A stretch of DNA of 64,000 nucleotides from PALSA-505 sp963699015. Lineage in GTDB: Bacteria > Actinomycetota > Actinomycetes > Streptosporangiales > Streptosporangiaceae. This document shows, piece by piece, positions 61,758 to 64,000 of this stretch. Positions within the stretch are counted from its first letter, which is position 1. Each line of letters opens with the position of its first letter. Made by a program: the position numbers and the translations under genes. The notes under the pieces were generated by a model, which was not told the DNA's origin, did no database searches, and worked only from the letters and a program-made list of their open reading frames with translations. The stretch lies in assembly GCA_963699015.1 (NCBI GenBank), contig CAVOSX010000008.1, forward strand, positions 372,001-436,000, given 5' to 3'.

Positions 61758-64000
61758 CTACTCGGCGATGGCCGCCGCGAGCTGGAAGCGGGACCGAATC
61801 CCGAGCTTCTGGTAAGCGCTGCTGAGGTGGCGCTCCACGGTTTTCTCGGTCACGAACAGCGCCTGCGCGACCTCGCGGTTGGTCTGCCCCTGGGCAGCCT
61901 GGCGGCATACCCGCCACTCCGCCGCCGTTAGCGCGCTCGGCCCGGTCAGCTCGATCCGGGCCCGGCGACCCGGGCCCGCGTGCAGCCCGGCCATCGCGCT
62001 TTCGGCCAGCGCGACAGCACCGCACTGGCCGGCCAGGCTGATCGCCCTGCGCTGGGCGTCCCGGCCCTCCGTTCGCATGCCGGAGCGGCTCAGCTCCGCG
62101 CCGAGGTCGGCGAGCGCGTGCGCCAGCTCGAGCCGGGCGGAACTGCCCTCCAGGACCGCGACCGCCTCACGGAGCAGCGCCAGCCCTTCGTCCCCGCCGA
62201 TGGCCGGGGCAGCGGTGCGCAGCGACATTCCCAGCGCCCGCGGCGTGCCGACCCGCCGGGCAGCCGTCAGCTGCTCGCGCGCGAGCCTGGCGGCCAGCTG
62301 TTTGTCGCCCAGCGCGGCCACCGCCGGGGCCGCGTGCGCCTTCCAGTCGGTGGGCCAGTGCAGCCCCCGCGCCTCCCGCCGCTGGCCGCACCACAGCAGG
62401 TCCGCGACACCTTCTTCGAGGCGGCCCTCGGCGATCCGCAGCCGCCCGCGGGCGGTCAGGAAGTCGTTGACGTGGGCGCGGTTGGCCGTCCCGAGCGCCT
62501 CGCCGGTGCGGGCCAGGTCGGCCGCAGCATCCAGCTCTCCGCGCTCGATGTGCGCGGTCATCGCCACCGCGACGAGCAGCAGCCCGATGAAATGCGACTT
62601 CTCCACCAGCAGCAGCCCGGTATCGGCCTCGACCTGCGCGTCGTGCAGCGAGCCCTGCGCGAGCGCGACCGCGGCGCGCTGCGCGTGCAGGATGCCCTGC
62701 CTGGTCGCATGGCCCTCCTGGCGGGCATCCTCCAGCGCGGCGTCCAGCAGCCGGGTGGCCAGCTCGTGCCGCTCGCCGAGCCGCAGCGCCAGCAGCGCCA
62801 GCAGCGCGGCGTTGGACTGCGCGCTGGGCGGCAGGCCAGTCGCGAGCGCCTGCTGCACTTCTTCCATCGCGGCCGCGGCAGGCTCTCCCCGCAACAGCTG
62901 CTCATAGGCGCTGTGGATTTTCGCTACCGCCTCAAAACCAGGGTGGCCCCTGGCCTGGTCGCGGAAGCGCTGCAGTTGCGCGGGGAGGCCGCCGCGCAGT
63001 TGCGAGAAAACCGTCGTGACCCCCAGCAGCTCGGAGCCGAGCTCCAGTGAGCGCTCGGGGTCGGCCGGCCGGAGCTCGGCGGCCAGCGAGGCCAGCGCGT
63101 CCGCCGCGGCCCGGGCCGAACGGCTGCCCGACACGATCGCGCACCGCCCCAGCCAGGACGCCGCGACGGCCCGGGTGGTCAGCGTCGCGCCTGAAGCCAG
63201 CGCAGCGAGCAGGTGCTCCTCGGCCGCCTCGAACTGCATCGTGGCGACCTCGTACCGGCCCAGCTCGGCCAGGATCTCCGCCCGCTCCTGCCCGGCAGGG
63301 AACTCGGCGAGCGCCCGCCGCAGGTACGTCACGGCCGCCCGCGGGGCGCCGCGGTGCACCGCGTCGGCGGCGGCCGACCGCAGCGTGTCCACCCGGCGCT
63401 GGTCCCCCGCCGGGGCGGTCAGCAGCAGGTGCGCGGTAACCCGTTCAGCCGAAGCGCCCTCCCTGGCCAGCGCCGCCGCCGCCGCGGCGTGCCGCGCCTG
63501 CCGCTCGCCGGGCGCGAGGTCCTCGTACAGCGCCGCGCGCACGATCGGGTGCACGAACCCCAGGCGCTCGGCGGCGATGAATATATCCGCCCGGACGAGA
63601 TCGTCGGCCGCCTCCCGGGCCGCGTCCTCGCTCAGGTCCGAGACGCGTCCGGCGAGCCGCAGCTCGCTGTCGTCTCCGAGCACGGCGACCGCTCGCGCCA
63701 GCTCGGTCGCCGCCGGGCCGAGCGCGGCCAGCCGGTGCAAGACGAAACGGCTCACCGCCGCCGGGCCCACCACCTGCACTTCGCTCGCGGCCGCCGCCGT
63801 CGGCGCCACCCCTGCGGCGTCGAGAGCTCGCAGCAGCTCACGCAGGAACAGCGGGTTACCGCCGGTAGCCGTGTGGCACGCGCGGCAGAACTCCTCGGCT
63901 GCCTGCGCGCCCAGCCGCTCCCGCGCCAGCGCCACCGCGGCAGGCTGGCTCAGCGGCCGCGGGTACAGCGCCACCCCAGACGGACGCGAGGCCAGCTGCG
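61758..64000 (-). CDS. Large LuxR (LAL/MalT-type) ATPase regulator, N-terminus beyond the window
   Basis: At least 747 codons, entering from the right edge. Residues visible near the edge belong to an NB-ARC/AAA-like ATPase C-terminal region (CHTATGGNPLFLRELLRAL). A long helical-repeat region follows, with TPR-like helices, and a C-terminal LuxR HTH: LTAAEWRVCRQAAQGQTNREVAQALFV, TEKTVERHLSSAYQKLG, in parts. The P-loop lies outside the window. These LAL regulators activate neighbouring metabolite or transport genes; the MMPL exporter downstream is a candidate target. Confidence 0.86.
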   Translation of the reverse strand, partial: QLASRPSGVALYPRPLSQPAAVALARERLGAQAAEEFCRACHTATGGNPLFLRELLRALDAAGVAPTAAAASEVQVVGPAAVSRFVLHRLAALGPAATELARAVAVLGDDSELRLAGRVSDLSEDAAREAADDLVRADIFIAAERLGFVHPIVRAALYEDLAPGERQARHAAAAAALAREGASAERVTAHLLLTAPAGDQRRVDTLRSAAADAVHRGAPRAAVTYLRRALAEFPAGQERAEILAELGRYEVATMQFEAAEEHLLAALASGATLTTRAVAASWLGRCAIVSGSRSARAAADALASLAAELRPADPERSLELGSELLGVTTVFSQLRGGLPAQLQRFRDQARGHPGFEAVAKIHSAYEQLLRGEPAAAAMEEVQQALATGLPPSAQSNAALLALLALRLGERHELATRLLDAALEDARQEGHATRQGILHAQRAAVALAQGSLHDAQVEADTGLLLVEKSHFIGLLLVAVAMTAHIERGELDAAADLARTGEALGTANRAHVNDFLTARGRLRIAEGRLEEGVADLLWCGQRREARGLHWPTDWKAHAAPAVAALGDKQLAARLAREQLTAARRVGTPRALGMSLRTAAPAIGGDEGLALLREAVAVLEGSSARLELAHALADLGAELSRSGMRTEGRDAQRRAISLAGQCGAVALAESAMAGLHAGPGRRARIELTGPSALTAAEWRVCRQAAQGQTNREVAQALFVTEKTVERHLSSAYQKLGIRSRFQLAAAIAE

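Noticed and set aside
1..64000. tRNA, rRNA, integrase, transposase, attachment site or prophage genes
   Set aside because: I looked for conserved RNA and mobile-element signatures and saw none.

Overview
The window is about 70 percent GC, with G/C-biased third positions, frequent GTG starts and GGAGG-type ribosome binding sites. It encodes a mycothiol-dependent maleylpyruvate-isomerase-type protein, two apolipoprotein N-acyltransferase homologues, DUF2277, DUF2332 and DUF427 proteins, and many TetR, FadR, AraC and LuxR regulators. This fits a soil actinomycete chromosome, in an accessory (arm-like) region. I saw no rRNA, tRNA, phage gene, transposase or CRISPR array.

Layout. 1-5 kb: an L,D-transpeptidase lipoprotein cut by the window edge, two tandem lnt homologues and an EamA transporter. 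5-11.8 kb: a TetR-controlled drug exporter, a tandem-repeat tract, a small membrane protein, a FadR regulator, DUF2277, a mycothiol-dependent enzyme, and an aldo/keto reductase behind a MerR-type promoter. 11.9-18.5 kb: one tightly packed leftward cluster of an unknown protein, a shortened MFS transporter, a fused HyuA-HyuB hydantoinase/oxoprolinase and a haloalkane dehalogenase. 18.6-36.6 kb: a SulP transporter, a TetR/SDR divergent pair with two operators, a GNAT enzyme, a GlxA-type regulator next to an isochorismatase, a DUF427 protein, a frameshifted hydrolase, two DHA2 exporters, a Nudix-like protein, a YihY protein, a quinone reductase, a scar where two divergent genes lost their 5' ends, and a methyltransferase/TetR pair.

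36.6-43.3 kb: a chitin/chitosan locus (secreted GH18 chitinase and GH2 exo-beta-D-glucosaminidase), broken by three single-base shifts, behind a palindromic operator. It is followed by two unrecognised membrane-anchored proteins, one with a coiled coil and a 21-bp minisatellite. 43.3-47.5 kb: a TMEM175-type channel and a 1093-residue protein that joins a ferritin-like di-iron domain, two CDGSH Fe-S domains, a 4Fe-4S domain, a truncated-haemoglobin-like domain and a C-terminal module. This is the most unusual gene in the window. 47.6-64 kb: an unknown secreted protein, a penicillin acylase, a frameshifted homocysteine methyltransferase, a secreted ScyD-like propeller, a LuxR fragment, a lipoprotein, an epimerase, an FMN reductase, a DUF2332 protein, an MMPL exporter and a large LuxR-type regulator that runs off the end.

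Two patterns span the window. First, there are six single-base frame breaks in otherwise well-conserved genes, at about 26505, 35105, 37342, 37925, 40168 and 53104. They are either real decay or residual assembly indels, so the genes they affect should be read with care. Second, there are several minisatellites with periods of 7, 18, 21, 23 and 32-33 bp. Two of them add in-frame heptapeptide repeats to proteins.
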